Assembly (NCBI GenBank): GCA_015056365.1
Contig: SVGM01000005.1
Coordinates: 96,469 to 160,468, forward strand
DNA length: 64,000 nt
Source: Clostridiales bacterium
GTDB taxonomy: Bacteria > Bacillota > Clostridia > Christensenellales > Aristaeellaceae
Direction: 5' to 3'
The notes under the pieces are model-generated. The model was not told the origin of the DNA and searched no databases. It worked only from the letters and a program-made list of their open reading frames with translations. Positions 31,952 through 41,139 of the stretch are shown one piece after another. Every line of letters begins with the position of its first letter. Position 1 is the stretch's first letter. Made by a program: the position numbers and the translations under genes.

Positions 31952-33955
31952 TCATTCTTCGGCCTTGCCGACTGCCTTAAGGCAAATGCCGGTACGGGCG
32001 GGCAGGTACATCTGGAAGCCGATGCGTCCGTCATGGGCGCGGCGGGCAACGTAGGTAACATCCTTTGCCACCCGTTCCCAGCCGCCGAAGGATTCATCGT
32101 CAGTGGACAGGAACGCCTGATATTTTCTGCCTTCTTCCGGTGCGCAGACAAAGAAGGGGTCGTGCGAACGGGCCGGGCTGAAATTGAACGCAAAGAGCAC
32201 GCCGTTCCGTTCGTATACCAGCACCTGTCCCTCCTCATCGATCCACAGGCTCTGGGGAAGTTCTTCAAAGAGACGGTACTCCTTGGCAACTTCCAGCATC
32301 GCCGTGTCGAAATCCTTGAGATAATGATATTTTAGCAGGTGGTCATCCGCCAGATGCCACTGGCGGCGGCAGTAATAGCTGCTCCAGTTGTTGCCCTCTC
32401 TGGGGAAGTCGATCCACTCGGGGTGGCCGAACTCATTCCCCATGAAATTCAAATATCCCTCGCCTGCCAGCGACAGGGTCAAAAGGCGGATTATCTTATG
32501 CAGGGCAAGGCCGCGGTCAATGGCTGTGCTGCTTTCGCTCAGCTTGGACATATGAGTGTACATAGCGCTGTCGCACAGCCAGAACATAATGGTCTTATCC
32601 CCCACTAGCGCCTGATCGTGGGATTCTGCATAGCCGATGTATTTTTCGCCGGGGCGGCGTCCTGTCAGCTCATACCAGAGATAGCGCATATTCCACTGCT
32701 CATCGGGCTGGGTCTTCAGCAGCTTGATCCACATATCCGGCACACCCATGGACAGACGGTAGTCAAAGCCTACGCCGCCGTCCGCAATGGGCAGGCACAT
32801 GCCGGGCATTGCAGACATATCCTCCGCGATGGTGATGGCATTGGGATTTACCTCACGGATCAGCTCATTGGCCAGCTGCAGATACGTGACGGCCTCGGTA
32901 TCGGTGTTCATGGAGAAATATTTGCTGTAATCAGTGAACGCCGTGCCCAGACCATGATCATGGTAGAGCATGGAGGTTACGCCGTCAAAGCGGAAACCGT
33001 CGAAGTGATACTCCGTCTGCCAGTATTTCAGATTGGACAGAAGGAAATGAATGACCTCATTCTTTCCGTAATTGAACAGCTTGGTATCCCATGCGGGGTG
33101 ATGACCACGGGAGCCGGTATGGAAGAACTGATAATCGGTACCGTCAAATTCGTTGATGCCCTCGGAGGTATTTTTGACTGCATGGGAATGCACCACATCC
33201 AGCAGCACGGCGATACCCATGCTGTGCGCCGTATCAATGAGGCTCTTCAAATCAGCAGGCATGCCGAAGCGGGAGGACGCGGCGAAGAAGTTGGACACCT
33301 GATAGCCAAAGGAACCGTAATAAGGGTGCTCCATAATGGCCATAATCTGCAGCGTGTTATAGCCCAATTCTTTGATACGGGGAAGCACCTTGTCCCGAAA
33401 CTCGGCATAAGTACCGATCCGCTCTTCCTCCTGCGCCATGCCGATGTGGCATTCGTAGATAAACAATTGCTTTGCAGGAACAAAGTCCTGATCATTCCAC
33501 TGGTAAGCAGGTTCGTCCACGATCTCAGCGCACCACACATAGGTCACCGGATCCTGCACGACCCGGTGCGCATACAGCGGAATGCGCTCCAGAAGCTGGT
33601 TGTTGTGCTGCACCACGGTCTTTACCTTGCAGCCGCCCCACAGTGCGTTTTCGCCAGGAAGGAACAGCTCAAAATTGCCGTTGCCCACAGGCTGAAGGGG
33701 CAGGGAGGTCTTGTTCCAGCTATTCATATCGCCCATCAGATAAACGGCCTCCGCGGCAGGCGCCCATTCCCGGTACACCCAGCCTCCTTCCACGCGATGG
33801 AAGCCATAGTACAGATGACCGTTGGCAAACTCCAAAAGGGTGCCGTCATCTGGAAGCAGTTCCTTTTTCTTGGTTTGATAGTTTGCCATGCGCAACTCAA
33901 TATCCGCTGCAAACGGCTTCAAATATGGGTCATAATCAAAAATCCTGTAGCTCAT
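31952..33955 (-). CDS. glgB: 1,4-alpha-glucan branching enzyme (GH13, eukaryote-like subfamily)
   Basis: Start at ATG 33955 (GAGG about 9 bases upstream; an upstream GTG is too close), 667 residues. An N-terminal CBM48-like domain (GWVYREWAPAAEAVYLMGDM) precedes the GH13 barrel: VLLDVVHSHAVKN (region I), GFRFDGVTSM (region II, nucleophile Asp), TIAEDMSAMPG (general acid region) and YAESHDQAL (region IV). The DFNxW-type spacing and the phrasing resemble the GH13_8 (eukaryotic) branching enzymes more than the common bacterial GH13_9. It makes alpha-1,6 branches in glycogen. No other glycogen gene is adjacent. Confidence 0.9.
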   Translation of the reverse strand: MSYRIFDYDPYLKPFAADIELRMANYQTKKKELLPDDGTLLEFANGHLYYGFHRVEGGWVYREWAPAAEAVYLMGDMNSWNKTSLPLQPVGNGNFELFLPGENALWGGCKVKTVVQHNNQLLERIPLYAHRVVQDPVTYVWCAEIVDEPAYQWNDQDFVPAKQLFIYECHIGMAQEEERIGTYAEFRDKVLPRIKELGYNTLQIMAIMEHPYYGSFGYQVSNFFAASSRFGMPADLKSLIDTAHSMGIAVLLDVVHSHAVKNTSEGINEFDGTDYQFFHTGSRGHHPAWDTKLFNYGKNEVIHFLLSNLKYWQTEYHFDGFRFDGVTSMLYHDHGLGTAFTDYSKYFSMNTDTEAVTYLQLANELIREVNPNAITIAEDMSAMPGMCLPIADGGVGFDYRLSMGVPDMWIKLLKTQPDEQWNMRYLWYELTGRRPGEKYIGYAESHDQALVGDKTIMFWLCDSAMYTHMSKLSESSTAIDRGLALHKIIRLLTLSLAGEGYLNFMGNEFGHPEWIDFPREGNNWSSYYCRRQWHLADDHLLKYHYLKDFDTAMLEVAKEYRLFEELPQSLWIDEEGQVLVYERNGVLFAFNFSPARSHDPFFVCAPEEGRKYQAFLSTDDESFGGWERVAKDVTYVARRAHDGRIGFQMYLPARTGICLKAVGKAEE

Positions 33956-34112
33956 ACAGGCCACCCTCTTTCAATTGTTTCAATAAGACATTCGTCTTTC
34001 TCCACATCAGGAGTTTCTGTGTCTATTGTATCCTTTTTTTTGCGATCCGTCAAATAGATTCAGGCGCAACCGGCAGTTTACATTTTGTCGAAAAAACGCG
34101 ACATCCGCTTGA

Positions 34113-34141
34113 TAGACATTCTTTTGCGCCGCTGCTATACT
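34113..34141 (+). promoter_or_regulatory. Promoter of the XRE regulator
   Basis: TAGACA (34113-34118) and TATACT (34136-34141) with a 17-base spacer, 70 bases before the ATG. Confidence 0.65.
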
Positions 34142-34211
34142 GACTCAGCAAGGCAACGCAGCGCTGGAGATATGCCTTTCTCGCAATCCGCATGACAAAG
34201 GAGCTTTGGAT

Positions 34212-34949
34212 ATGTCTTTGGGTAAAAATCTGCAGTATCTTCGCAAAAAAACAAATATCACGCAGGAAAAACTTGCGGAACGCATGGGAATCAGCCGCCA
34301 GACCATCTCCAAGTGGGAGGCCGACGAGGCCTATCCGGAGATGGATAAGCTCATCGCCCTGTGCGAGTTGTTCTCCTGCAAGCTGGACAGTCTCATCCGC
34401 GAGGACATGACCTGCGGCGCAGACTACTATTCCCCTGTCCGGATCGAAACCGTGAAGGGATTTCGCCTGGCTCGCTATGTGATGATCACGCCCAACCCAG
34501 AGGACGACGTGCAGGCATACATGAAGCGCTGGGCAGAGCGCAGCGGGCTGACGAACACAGGTACGGAATTGAAAATGATCGGCTGGGATTTCCCCTTTGT
34601 TTCCTATGAACAGCAGCAGCGGTTCAATCTCAGAGGCTATGTGGCGGGCTACGTTCTGCCAGAGGGGTTTGAACCGGCCTGCGAGGGGGCGGAGCTCTTC
34701 TCTCAGGGAGATGAAACCTATGCCATTGTCACCATCAGAGAACCCTTTATTGCGCCCTTTGAACGCATTCCCGGCGCATACAAACTAATCATTGCTCATC
34801 TGAATGCAAATGGCTTCAAAGAAAACACCAAGTCCAATGCGATCGCCTGCTACGAATGGGAATACGAGAAGGACGGCATCAGCTACATGGACGTACACAT
34901 TCTGGTGGATGCGGTCAGCAAGGGCAATCTCCATGCATTCATGGGCTAA
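34212..34949 (+). CDS. XRE family regulator with GyrI-like effector domain
   Basis: Start at ATG 34212 (GGAG 8 bases upstream), 245 residues. An N-terminal XRE helix-turn-helix (GKNLQYLRKKTNITQEKLAE, then GISRQTISKWE) spans about 3-60. The rest (about 75-245) resembles the AraC-effector/GyrI-like small-molecule domain, with paired beta-alpha units such as GFRLARYVMIT and PEGFEPACEG. Such fusions sense a small molecule and change transcription. The target may be its own gene or nearby glgB (divergent); this is inference. Confidence 0.8.
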   Translation: MSLGKNLQYLRKKTNITQEKLAERMGISRQTISKWEADEAYPEMDKLIALCELFSCKLDSLIREDMTCGADYYSPVRIETVKGFRLARYVMITPNPEDDVQAYMKRWAERSGLTNTGTELKMIGWDFPFVSYEQQQRFNLRGYVAGYVLPEGFEPACEGAELFSQGDETYAIVTIREPFIAPFERIPGAYKLIIAHLNANGFKENTKSNAIACYEWEYEKDGISYMDVHILVDAVSKGNLHAFMG

Positions 34950-34995
34950 GTTCCCCGATCCCACACACGGCCAGCATCTTCTGGTTCAATCAGCA

Positions 34996-35043
34996 AACCC
35001 CTGCTTCCCGCCGATTAACGGCCCGAAAGCAGGGGTTCCTTTT
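34996..35043 (+). terminator. Terminator of the XRE regulator
   Basis: The 11-bp arms AACCCCTGCTT / AAGCAGGGGTT with a 20-base loop, then CCTTTT. Confidence 0.7.
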
Positions 35044-35071
35044 CGGATATTCAATTATTTGAGGCTTCAGG

Positions 35072-35908
35072 TCACAGGTTCAGCAGCACCAGCGCAGCCA
35101 GAATGATCGCCATGGCCGCCCATTTGCGCCTGCTCAGCTTCTCACCAAAGAAGACCATGCCGGCAATCGTCACCAGCACGATGGTTCCTACGCTGAAGCT
35201 GGGATAAGCCACCACTGCTGGAACCGAGTTCAGCGACAGGAGCAAAAAACGGGCGGAGCAATAATTTGGTACGCCGATCAGCAGACCAAAAATCGCATCC
35301 TGCCAGCAAAGGGTCTGCTTGCGGACAATGCACAGCGCCACGCACAGGATCAGGGCCACCAGAAAGGTATACAGCAGATAATGATCGCTCAGCGAAGCGG
35401 AGCCCAACTCCTCATACACCTTGGACATGGAATCGGATAGGCCACCTGCCAGCAGCAGAATGACCAGGCCAGCCGTGCTGCCGCCCTCTTCTTTTTGTCC
35501 TCTGCCCTGGATCAGCAGAATGGCCGCAACTGCTGCCGCGATGCCGATGAGCTGCAGTTCTCCCGGCTTTTCGCCAAAAATAAGGATGGACAGCACCGTA
35601 GGCACCAGCACGCCCAGCTTCATAAAGGTCGCAGGCAGCACCACGCCGTTTCGGGAGACGTTCCATTGCAGCAGAAGAAAGCTGCCCAGGAACAAAGCGC
35701 CACAGACTGAACCCAGCAGCAGGGTAGTGCCCAAGCCTTCCGCCTTAGGAAACAACTGAAACTCGCCGGTAAACAGAATGCCCAGAATGCTGCACATCAG
35801 GTAGTTCATGGCAAGCATACTGGTGGGATTCTTGCGATATCTCTCACTCAACCGCATGAAAACAGTGATCAGCATACTGCTGAGGATGGCAAGGAGGAGA
35901 TAGAGCAT
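35072..35908 (-). CDS. EamA/DMT family transporter
   Basis: A 278-residue protein with about ten hydrophobic helices in two halves. Each half ends in an EamA-like VLSILIFGEKPGELQ or TIAGMVFFGEKLSRRKW motif, the second being the typical E-K-x-S pair of drug/metabolite transporters. Substrates in the family include amino acids, nucleosides and drugs; none can be assigned. The ribosome binding site (GAAAGAAG) is weak. No partner gene. Confidence 0.83.
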   Translation of the reverse strand: MLYLLLAILSSMLITVFMRLSERYRKNPTSMLAMNYLMCSILGILFTGEFQLFPKAEGLGTTLLLGSVCGALFLGSFLLLQWNVSRNGVVLPATFMKLGVLVPTVLSILIFGEKPGELQLIGIAAAVAAILLIQGRGQKEEGGSTAGLVILLLAGGLSDSMSKVYEELGSASLSDHYLLYTFLVALILCVALCIVRKQTLCWQDAIFGLLIGVPNYCSARFLLLSLNSVPAVVAYPSFSVGTIVLVTIAGMVFFGEKLSRRKWAAMAIILAALVLLNL

Positions 35909-35980
35909 CTTCTTTCACACTTCTTTCGGATCAAATACCCGCAGCATTCACGGCCTTCTGCCGTCAGCGCCGCACAGGCG

Positions 35981-36012
35981 AAAAAGAAGCGAGGATGATC
36001 GAAATCCTCGCT
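35981..36012 (-). terminator. Terminator of the panT-coaX-hom operon
   Basis: A 9-bp stem AGCGAGGAT / ATCCTCGCT with a seven-base loop; minus-strand tail CTTTTT. Confidence 0.8.
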
Positions 36013-36032
36013 CAGGATAGAACCGATTGGGG

Positions 36033-37316
36033 TCAATCTTCTTCCACACGCAAAAGGCTCTTCACTTCCGCCACATCCTGGGGAATGGCTTTGACTGCGG
36101 CCTGCATTTCCTTTTCGTAGGCAATGTGGGTGATAAACACCAGAGTGACCTTGCCGTCCCGCACTTCGCCCTTTTGCTGCATGGCCGCGATGCTTACGTT
36201 ATGATCGGCGAAGGTCTGGGCCACAGTACTCAGGACGCCTGGCTGATCCTTGGCCAACATGCGCACATAGAAGGCGCTGCGCCAGTCGGTGTTGTTTTCC
36301 AGCGCAACCGTGGGATACAGCTCGTTTTCAAAGGTGGGATAGCAATGCTTCTGAGCAGCGCCTGCGCGCACCAGATCGCTGACAATGGCGCTGGCGGTGG
36401 GCATATCTCCGGCGCCGCGACCCATAAACATCATCTCGCCGCAGGCATGGCCGTTGAGGTACACGGCGTTGAACGCGCCGTTGATATTGGCCATGGGGTG
36501 ATCGTCCCGGATAAAGGTGGGATGGACGCGGGTTTCCACCTTCAGGCCTTCCCGCTTGGCAATAGCCAGCAACTTGAGGGTATAGCCCAGCTCCTGACCG
36601 CAGCGGATATCCTCCGCCTGTACGCAGGTGATGCCTTCCACGTACACGTTTTCAAAGGGAACGCGGCCATGGAACGCCAGGCTGGCCAGAATGCTCAGCT
36701 TGTAGGCGGCATCCAGACCCTCCACGTCGGAAGCGGGGTCGGGTTCCGCAAGGCCAAGGCGCTGCGCATCCTTGAGCACAGCAGCGTATTCCTCGCCCTC
36801 CTTGCTCATCCGGGTGAGGATGTAATTGGTGGTGCCGTTCACAATGCCGTACAACCGGTCGATCCGGTTGGCCTGCAGGCTGTCCTCAATGGTGTGGATA
36901 ATGGGAATGGCGCCGCAAACAGCCGCTTCGTAGTACAGGCCGGCGCCGTTTTCCTTGGCAGCCTTCTGCAGCTCATGCCAGTGCAGGGCAAAGGCCACCT
37001 TGTTGGCGGTAACCACGGTCTTGCCGTGCTGAAGTGCGGAGAGCAGATAGCTGTAAGCAGGCTCTTCTCCGCCCAGGAACTCCAGAATGATGGAGATCTC
37101 CTCGTCCTCTACCAGGTCGTTCACATTGCTGGTGAGCACTTCCCGGGGAATCTCCACATTGCGCTGTTTCATCACATCGCGCACCAGCACGCGCTTAACT
37201 TCAAAACGCAGCCCAGTACGATGGGCAATCTCCTTGGCAAAGCTGTTCATCAGCCGGTATACGCCGCCGCCCACATTGCCGCAGCCAAAAAATCCTACCT
37301 TAATTACGTCACTCAT
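36033..37316 (-). CDS. hom: Homoserine dehydrogenase
   Basis: A 427-residue protein. N-terminal NAD(P) motif GFFGCGNVGGGV; central conserved blocks TANKVAFALHW, YYEAAVCGAIPII, GIVNGTTNYIL and AEPDPASDVEGLDAAYKL; C-terminal ACT domain (about 350-425, opening AFYVRMLAKDQPGVLS) for threonine feedback. It reduces aspartate semialdehyde to homoserine. The start lies 13 bases after coaX, with AAGGAGG. The pairing with CoaX and an ECF transporter is unusual but fits aspartate/pantothenate metabolism. Confidence 0.96.
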   Translation of the reverse strand: MSDVIKVGFFGCGNVGGGVYRLMNSFAKEIAHRTGLRFEVKRVLVRDVMKQRNVEIPREVLTSNVNDLVEDEEISIILEFLGGEEPAYSYLLSALQHGKTVVTANKVAFALHWHELQKAAKENGAGLYYEAAVCGAIPIIHTIEDSLQANRIDRLYGIVNGTTNYILTRMSKEGEEYAAVLKDAQRLGLAEPDPASDVEGLDAAYKLSILASLAFHGRVPFENVYVEGITCVQAEDIRCGQELGYTLKLLAIAKREGLKVETRVHPTFIRDDHPMANINGAFNAVYLNGHACGEMMFMGRGAGDMPTASAIVSDLVRAGAAQKHCYPTFENELYPTVALENNTDWRSAFYVRMLAKDQPGVLSTVAQTFADHNVSIAAMQQKGEVRDGKVTLVFITHIAYEKEMQAAVKAIPQDVAEVKSLLRVEED

Positions 37317-37329
37317 CGCACGTGCCTCC

Positions 37330-38097
37330 TTATCGGTTGCGCTCGTACAGGAGCCTGAGCCCCTTCAGCGTCAGAATACCATCCAGTTTATCGATGATCC
37401 CTTCCTGCTCAGCCACCAGCAGCGCCATGCCGCCCGTAGCTACCACCAGCGCATCCGGCGCATTCAGTTCCTTGCGGAAGCGGCGCACCAGATACTCCAC
37501 CTGACCGATATAGCCATAGATCACGCCTGCCTGCAGGTTGCTTACTGTGGTGCGCCCGATGACGCTTTCCGGCTTCACTAGCTCAAAGCGGGGCAGCTTG
37601 GCTGTTCCGCTGACCAATGCCTCGCTGGTCAGCTTCAGGCCGGGACAGATGCATCCGCCCAGGAAGGCCCCCTGGTCATCAATCGCACCAAACGTGGTAG
37701 CAGTACCGAAGTCAATAAAGATACAGGGACCGCCGTATTCCGCCTGAGCCGCCACAGCGTTTGCGATACGGTCGCTACCCAGCTCTCGCGGATTTTCATA
37801 CTTGAGGTTGATGCCGGTCTTGATGCCCGGCGCCACCATCATGGGCGTTTTGCCGAAATAGTTCTTGCACATATGCTCCAGCGTGTAGTTGATCGTCGGC
37901 ACAACACTGGACATTACGATGCCTTCCACGTCCGCAGGGCTGTAACCCTCATGGGTGAACAGGCCGGTAAGAATAAAGCCGATCTCGTCGGAGGTATAGG
38001 TCTTGCTGGTGGACATACGCCAATACTTTTTCATCTCCGGACCGTCAAACAGCGCGATCTTGATATTGGTATTGCCCACATCCATGGTCAAAATCAT
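37330..38097 (-). CDS. coaX: Type III pantothenate kinase
   Basis: 255 residues from ATG 38097 (GGAGG 10 bases upstream; an in-frame TTG three codons earlier is too close). ASKHA motifs: TMDVGNTNIK (phosphate 1), ELGSDRIANAVAA (substrate binding), IDFGTATTF (phosphate 2) and GGCICPGLKL. It phosphorylates pantothenate in the first step of coenzyme A synthesis; type III enzymes resist feedback by CoA. It sits between an ECF S component and hom in one operon. Confidence 0.95.
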   Translation of the reverse strand: MILTMDVGNTNIKIALFDGPEMKKYWRMSTSKTYTSDEIGFILTGLFTHEGYSPADVEGIVMSSVVPTINYTLEHMCKNYFGKTPMMVAPGIKTGINLKYENPRELGSDRIANAVAAQAEYGGPCIFIDFGTATTFGAIDDQGAFLGGCICPGLKLTSEALVSGTAKLPRFELVKPESVIGRTTVSNLQAGVIYGYIGQVEYLVRRFRKELNAPDALVVATGGMALLVAEQEGIIDKLDGILTLKGLRLLYERNR

Positions 38098-38115
38098 CGG
38101 GTACAAACCTCCAGT

Positions 38116-38685
38116 TTATTTGCGCACACGGCGCAGCGCAGCCAGAATAGGCGTGCAGAGGATCGCTGCTGCGACTGCCTCGCAGGAACCGGCGATCAGC
38201 GCCGTACCGCCGATCAGGCCCAGCACCGGCGCCGCATCGATGCCACAGAGCACATAGAACAGCAGCATCAGTCCCAGATACAGCACTGTATTGGTCAGAC
38301 TGCCGGCCACTGCTGCCACGCTGACGGCGATATTCTCATGCTTGCCGCGCATCAGACTGTATACCCCCCACGCCACCAGCGGCACGCACAGACGGGGCAG
38401 AATGCTCATTACCGCCACGCACAGCGGCGAAGCGCCCATCAGCGTAGCCACCAGGGCAGAAGGCTTGATCAGCGCAGAGATAAAGCTGGTCAGACCAAAA
38501 GCAAGACCAAGGATCAGGCCGCTTTTCCAGCCCATGAACAGCGTGCCAACGATCACTGGCACGCACAGAATGGTCACATTAATGAAGCCCAGCGGGATCA
38601 GGCCCAGGGGCGTAAAGCCCAGCAAGACGATCAGCGCCACAAACAATGCGAGCAGTACAAAATTCTTCAATTGCTTCTTTTCCAT
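38116..38685 (-). CDS. panT: ECF transporter S component, probably for pantothenate
   Basis: Start at ATG 38685 (GGAGGAGG upstream), 189 residues with about six helices. An N-terminal KNFVLLALFVALIVLLGFTPL is typical of S components, as are the small-residue packing segments GLAFGLTSFI and GGTALIAGSCEAVAAA. S components bind a vitamin and use shared EcfA/EcfT units encoded elsewhere. It lies 18 bases before coaX, which suggests pantothenate as the ligand (inference from operon). An in-frame extension to 38793 is rejected. Confidence 0.75.
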   Translation of the reverse strand: MEKKQLKNFVLLALFVALIVLLGFTPLGLIPLGFINVTILCVPVIVGTLFMGWKSGLILGLAFGLTSFISALIKPSALVATLMGASPLCVAVMSILPRLCVPLVAWGVYSLMRGKHENIAVSVAAVAGSLTNTVLYLGLMLLFYVLCGIDAAPVLGLIGGTALIAGSCEAVAAAILCTPILAALRRVRK

Positions 38686-38798
38686 AGAGATCCTCCTCCA
38701 TTCAGGCTCACAAGGGATGCCCGATGTTTTTTGGGGTAGCCGGGGTGGTTGTCCATGGCGGCGTCCGCCTCCATTGGATAGCGGCGCCGTCACCTTTC

Positions 38799-38827
38799 AT
38801 TATACCGTCAAACGGCTCGTTTGTAAA
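38799..38827 (-). promoter_or_regulatory. Promoter of the panT-coaX-hom operon
   Basis: On the minus strand TTTACA (38822-38827) and TATAAT (38799-38804) with a 17-base spacer. The leader is about 105 bases and GC-rich with short hairpins; no known riboswitch recognised. Confidence 0.8.
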
Positions 38828-38878
38828 GAAAAGGGCTGCACCGGCGAAGAAAGGTGGCTTTCTTCCGTCAGTGCAGCC
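38824..38878 (-). terminator. Terminator of the pepP-efp-CD1247 operon
   Basis: Outer arms GGCTGCAC/GTGCAGCC and inner arms GAAGAAAG/CTTTCTTC; minus-strand tail TTTTCTTTAC, which overlaps the next promoter's -35. Confidence 0.75.
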
Positions 38879-38902
38879 TCTTTAACAATCGGATCAAAAC
38901 GA

Positions 38903-39355
38903 TTACTCGTCTTCGTCCTCATCTTCCACATCCACAAAGAAAGGCTCGCCGCATGCGCTGCATACGGGGCTTTCGTCAAAGTCGATGTCGGAAGCCTTCA
39001 GCAATACGGTTTCACCGCAGCTGGGGCATTCAAAGGAGAGTTCCTCCTCGCCGCAGCAGCAGTCGCAGTCTTCGTCGTCACAGTCGCAGTCACAATCACA
39101 GTCATGGCCGCAGCCACATTCGTCGTCTTCTTCTCCGAACATGACTTCTTCCACATCGGACAGATCAGCGTCCAGATCGTCGACGTAATCCTGCAGTTCG
39201 TCCATATCGTTTTCAACTTCGCTCAGTTCCTTGGCCATTTCGTCCAGAACGCTGAGCATTTCCAGCAGGAGCTTGTTTTCTTTCTTTTCCTTGTCCAGCT
39301 CCATGCCATCCGCCAGGCCGCGCAGGTAGGCGGTGCGATCAGTCAGTTTCGACAT
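38903..39355 (-). CDS. CD1247-family protein with zinc-ribbon and Cys/Asp-rich segment
   Basis: A 150-residue protein. The N-terminal part (RTAYLRGLADGMELD...EMLSVLDEMAKEL) matches the Clostridia-specific CD1247 N-terminal domain and is followed by an acidic coiled coil. The middle (about 78-100) is a dense Cys/Asp/His run (CGCGHDCDCDCDCDDEDC). The C-terminal part has a CPSCG...CSACG zinc ribbon and an acidic tail. Metal binding is very likely; function unknown. It lies 21 bases downstream of efp. Confidence 0.8.
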   Translation of the reverse strand: MSKLTDRTAYLRGLADGMELDKEKKENKLLLEMLSVLDEMAKELSEVENDMDELQDYVDDLDADLSDVEEVMFGEEDDECGCGHDCDCDCDCDDEDCDCCCGEEELSFECPSCGETVLLKASDIDFDESPVCSACGEPFFVDVEDEDEDE

Positions 39356-39376
39356 TGTTATCTCCTTATTGCTGGC

Positions 39377-39934
39377 TTAGCAGCGTTCCATATATTCACC
39401 GGTACGGGTATCCACGCGGATACGGTCGCCAGTGTTGATGAACAGAGGCACCTGCAGGGTGAAGCCGGTTTCCAGGGTGGCGGGCTTGTAGGTGTTGCTG
39501 GCGGTATCGCCCTTGAAGCCGGGCTCGGTGTCGGTGATCTCCAGCTCAACAAAGTTGGGAGCGGAGACGCTGAAGGGGCTGCCCTTGAAGAAGCGCATGG
39601 TCACATTGGTGCCTTCCTTGACAAAGGGGATGGCGTCTTCCACCTGATCAGAGCCCAGGGGCAGCTGCTCGTAGGTTTCGATGTCCATGAAGTAGTAGAA
39701 CTCGCCATCGTTGTACACATACTGCATTTCCTTGGTTTCAACGATCGCGCGGGGCATCTTGTCGGTGGGGTTGAAGGAGCGCTCGATGACGGCGCCGGTC
39801 ATGATGTTCTTGAGCTTGGTGCGCACAAAGGCAGCGCCCTTGCCGGGCTTTACGTGCTGGAAGTCGACGATGTTCCACACGCCGCCGTCCCACTCAATGG
39901 TGATACCCTTACGAAAATCGCCTGCTGTAATCAT
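39377..39934 (-). CDS. efp: Translation elongation factor P
   Basis: A 185-residue protein with the three-domain EF-P layout. The tip loop reads [12 protein letters not shown], with Lys32 as the residue modified in many bacteria. C-terminal motifs include [17 protein letters not shown]. It relieves ribosome stalling at polyproline. The gene follows the M24 peptidase gene, the common Firmicute pepP/Q-efp arrangement, with GGAGG upstream. No modification enzyme is in the window. Confidence 0.97.
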   Translation of the reverse strand: MITAGDFRKGITIEWDGGVWNIVDFQHVKPGKGAAFVRTKLKNIMTGAVIERSFNPTDKMPRAIVETKEMQYVYNDGEFYYFMDIETYEQLPLGSDQVEDAIPFVKEGTNVTMRFFKGSPFSVSAPNFVELEITDTEPGFKGDTASNTYKPATLETGFTLQVPLFINTGDRIRVDTRTGEYMERC

Positions 39935-39997
39935 GTCTTGTTTCCTCCGTTCGATTGATTTGTTTTATCTGATGGTATGGGTTAATGAGGTTGATCC

Positions 39998-41068
39998 TCA
40001 GAGGATGATAAGCTCTCTGCTGGGCAGGGTAAGCGCCTCGCAGCCATCCTTGCGGACGATCACGGTATTTTCGATGCGAACGCCGCCTACGCCGGGCAGA
40101 TAGATACCGGGCTCCACGGTGACCAGCTGGTTTTCCTCCAGCACAGCGCTACAGGACTGGTTGAGGCTGGGCATCTCGTGCACATCGATACCCAGGCTGT
40201 GGCCCAGGCCGTGACCGAATCGACCGGCATAGCCGTTCTGATCGATGTAATCCCGGGCAATGGCGTCTACCTCGCGGCAGATCCTGCCGGCCCTGACCGC
40301 ATCCTGCGAACGCTTCTGGGCTTCCAGAACCGTCTCATACACGCGGATCATCTCGTCGCTGGGCTGACCCAACGCGATGGTGCGGGTCATGTCTGCACAG
40401 TAGCCGCCGCACTTGGCGCCAAAGTCCATGGTGATCATATCGCCCTTACGAACCTGATAGTCGCTGGGGATGGCGTGAGGCAAAGAGCCGTTTGCGCCAG
40501 CTGCCACGATGGTGGAAAACGCAATGCCGTCCGCGCCATTTTGCAGCATATCGTACTCCAGCCGAAGCGCGATCTCTTTCTCCGTCATGCCTTCCTTGAT
40601 GACGCCCAGCATCCGCTCAAAGGCTTCGCCGGTGATCTTGCAAGCCTTGCGGATCAGATCCAGCTCCACGTCGTCCTTGACTTCGCGAAGGCGCTGCGGT
40701 TCGCCGGCAACGCTCTTCCATTCCATGCCGGGCACCGTCTTCTTCAGCGACTCGAAGCCGCGAACCGTGACATAGTTGTCCTCGTAATAGAGTTTGTCCA
40801 GATGGAACTCGTGACATAGCTCTGCCACGACCGTTTCCGCCCGACGATCCTTGCTGGTAGCCTCCACGCTAAACACAGGCGCCTGCTTCTGGGCCTGTTC
40901 GGTGTAACGGAAGTCCGTGATAATTGCCCAGACCTTTTGCGCAATCAGCACCATGCCCTCGCCCGTGTAACCGGAGAGGTAGAACATATTGCTGGGGTCG
41001 TGGATCAGCACAGCTTCATGCGCATCCAGCTTCATCGCTTCGATGAGCCTTGTGGCTCTTTGAGTCAT
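39998..41068 (-). CDS. pepP: M24 family Xaa-Pro aminopeptidase
   Basis: A 356-residue protein. An N-terminal creatinase-like domain (DAHEAVLIHDPSNMFYLSGY) precedes the pita-bread catalytic domain with metal ligands in MDFGAKCGGYCADMTRT (two Asp), GHGLGHSLGIDVHE (His), TVEPGIYLPG (Glu) and VRIENTV (Glu). It removes an N-terminal residue before proline, or acts as a prolidase. It lies 63 bases upstream of efp in the same orientation. PepP versus PepQ cannot be separated by eye. Confidence 0.9.
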   Translation of the reverse strand: MTQRATRLIEAMKLDAHEAVLIHDPSNMFYLSGYTGEGMVLIAQKVWAIITDFRYTEQAQKQAPVFSVEATSKDRRAETVVAELCHEFHLDKLYYEDNYVTVRGFESLKKTVPGMEWKSVAGEPQRLREVKDDVELDLIRKACKITGEAFERMLGVIKEGMTEKEIALRLEYDMLQNGADGIAFSTIVAAGANGSLPHAIPSDYQVRKGDMITMDFGAKCGGYCADMTRTIALGQPSDEMIRVYETVLEAQKRSQDAVRAGRICREVDAIARDYIDQNGYAGRFGHGLGHSLGIDVHEMPSLNQSCSAVLEENQLVTVEPGIYLPGVGGVRIENTVIVRKDGCEALTLPSRELIIL

Positions 41069-41139
41069 GATGATTCACCCACCAATGCATTGATGTTATC
41101 CATGACATAGCATAGACCATTATTCATTTTACCATAAAC

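Noticed and set aside
36027..37358. 443-codon ORF opposite hom
   Set aside because: Antisense shadow of a gene with complete homoserine dehydrogenase and ACT motifs.
38685..38793. N-terminal extension of the ECF S component
   Set aside because: It would begin downstream of the -10 box with a Pro/Arg-rich non-membrane sequence; GGAGGAGG before ATG 38685 decides the start.
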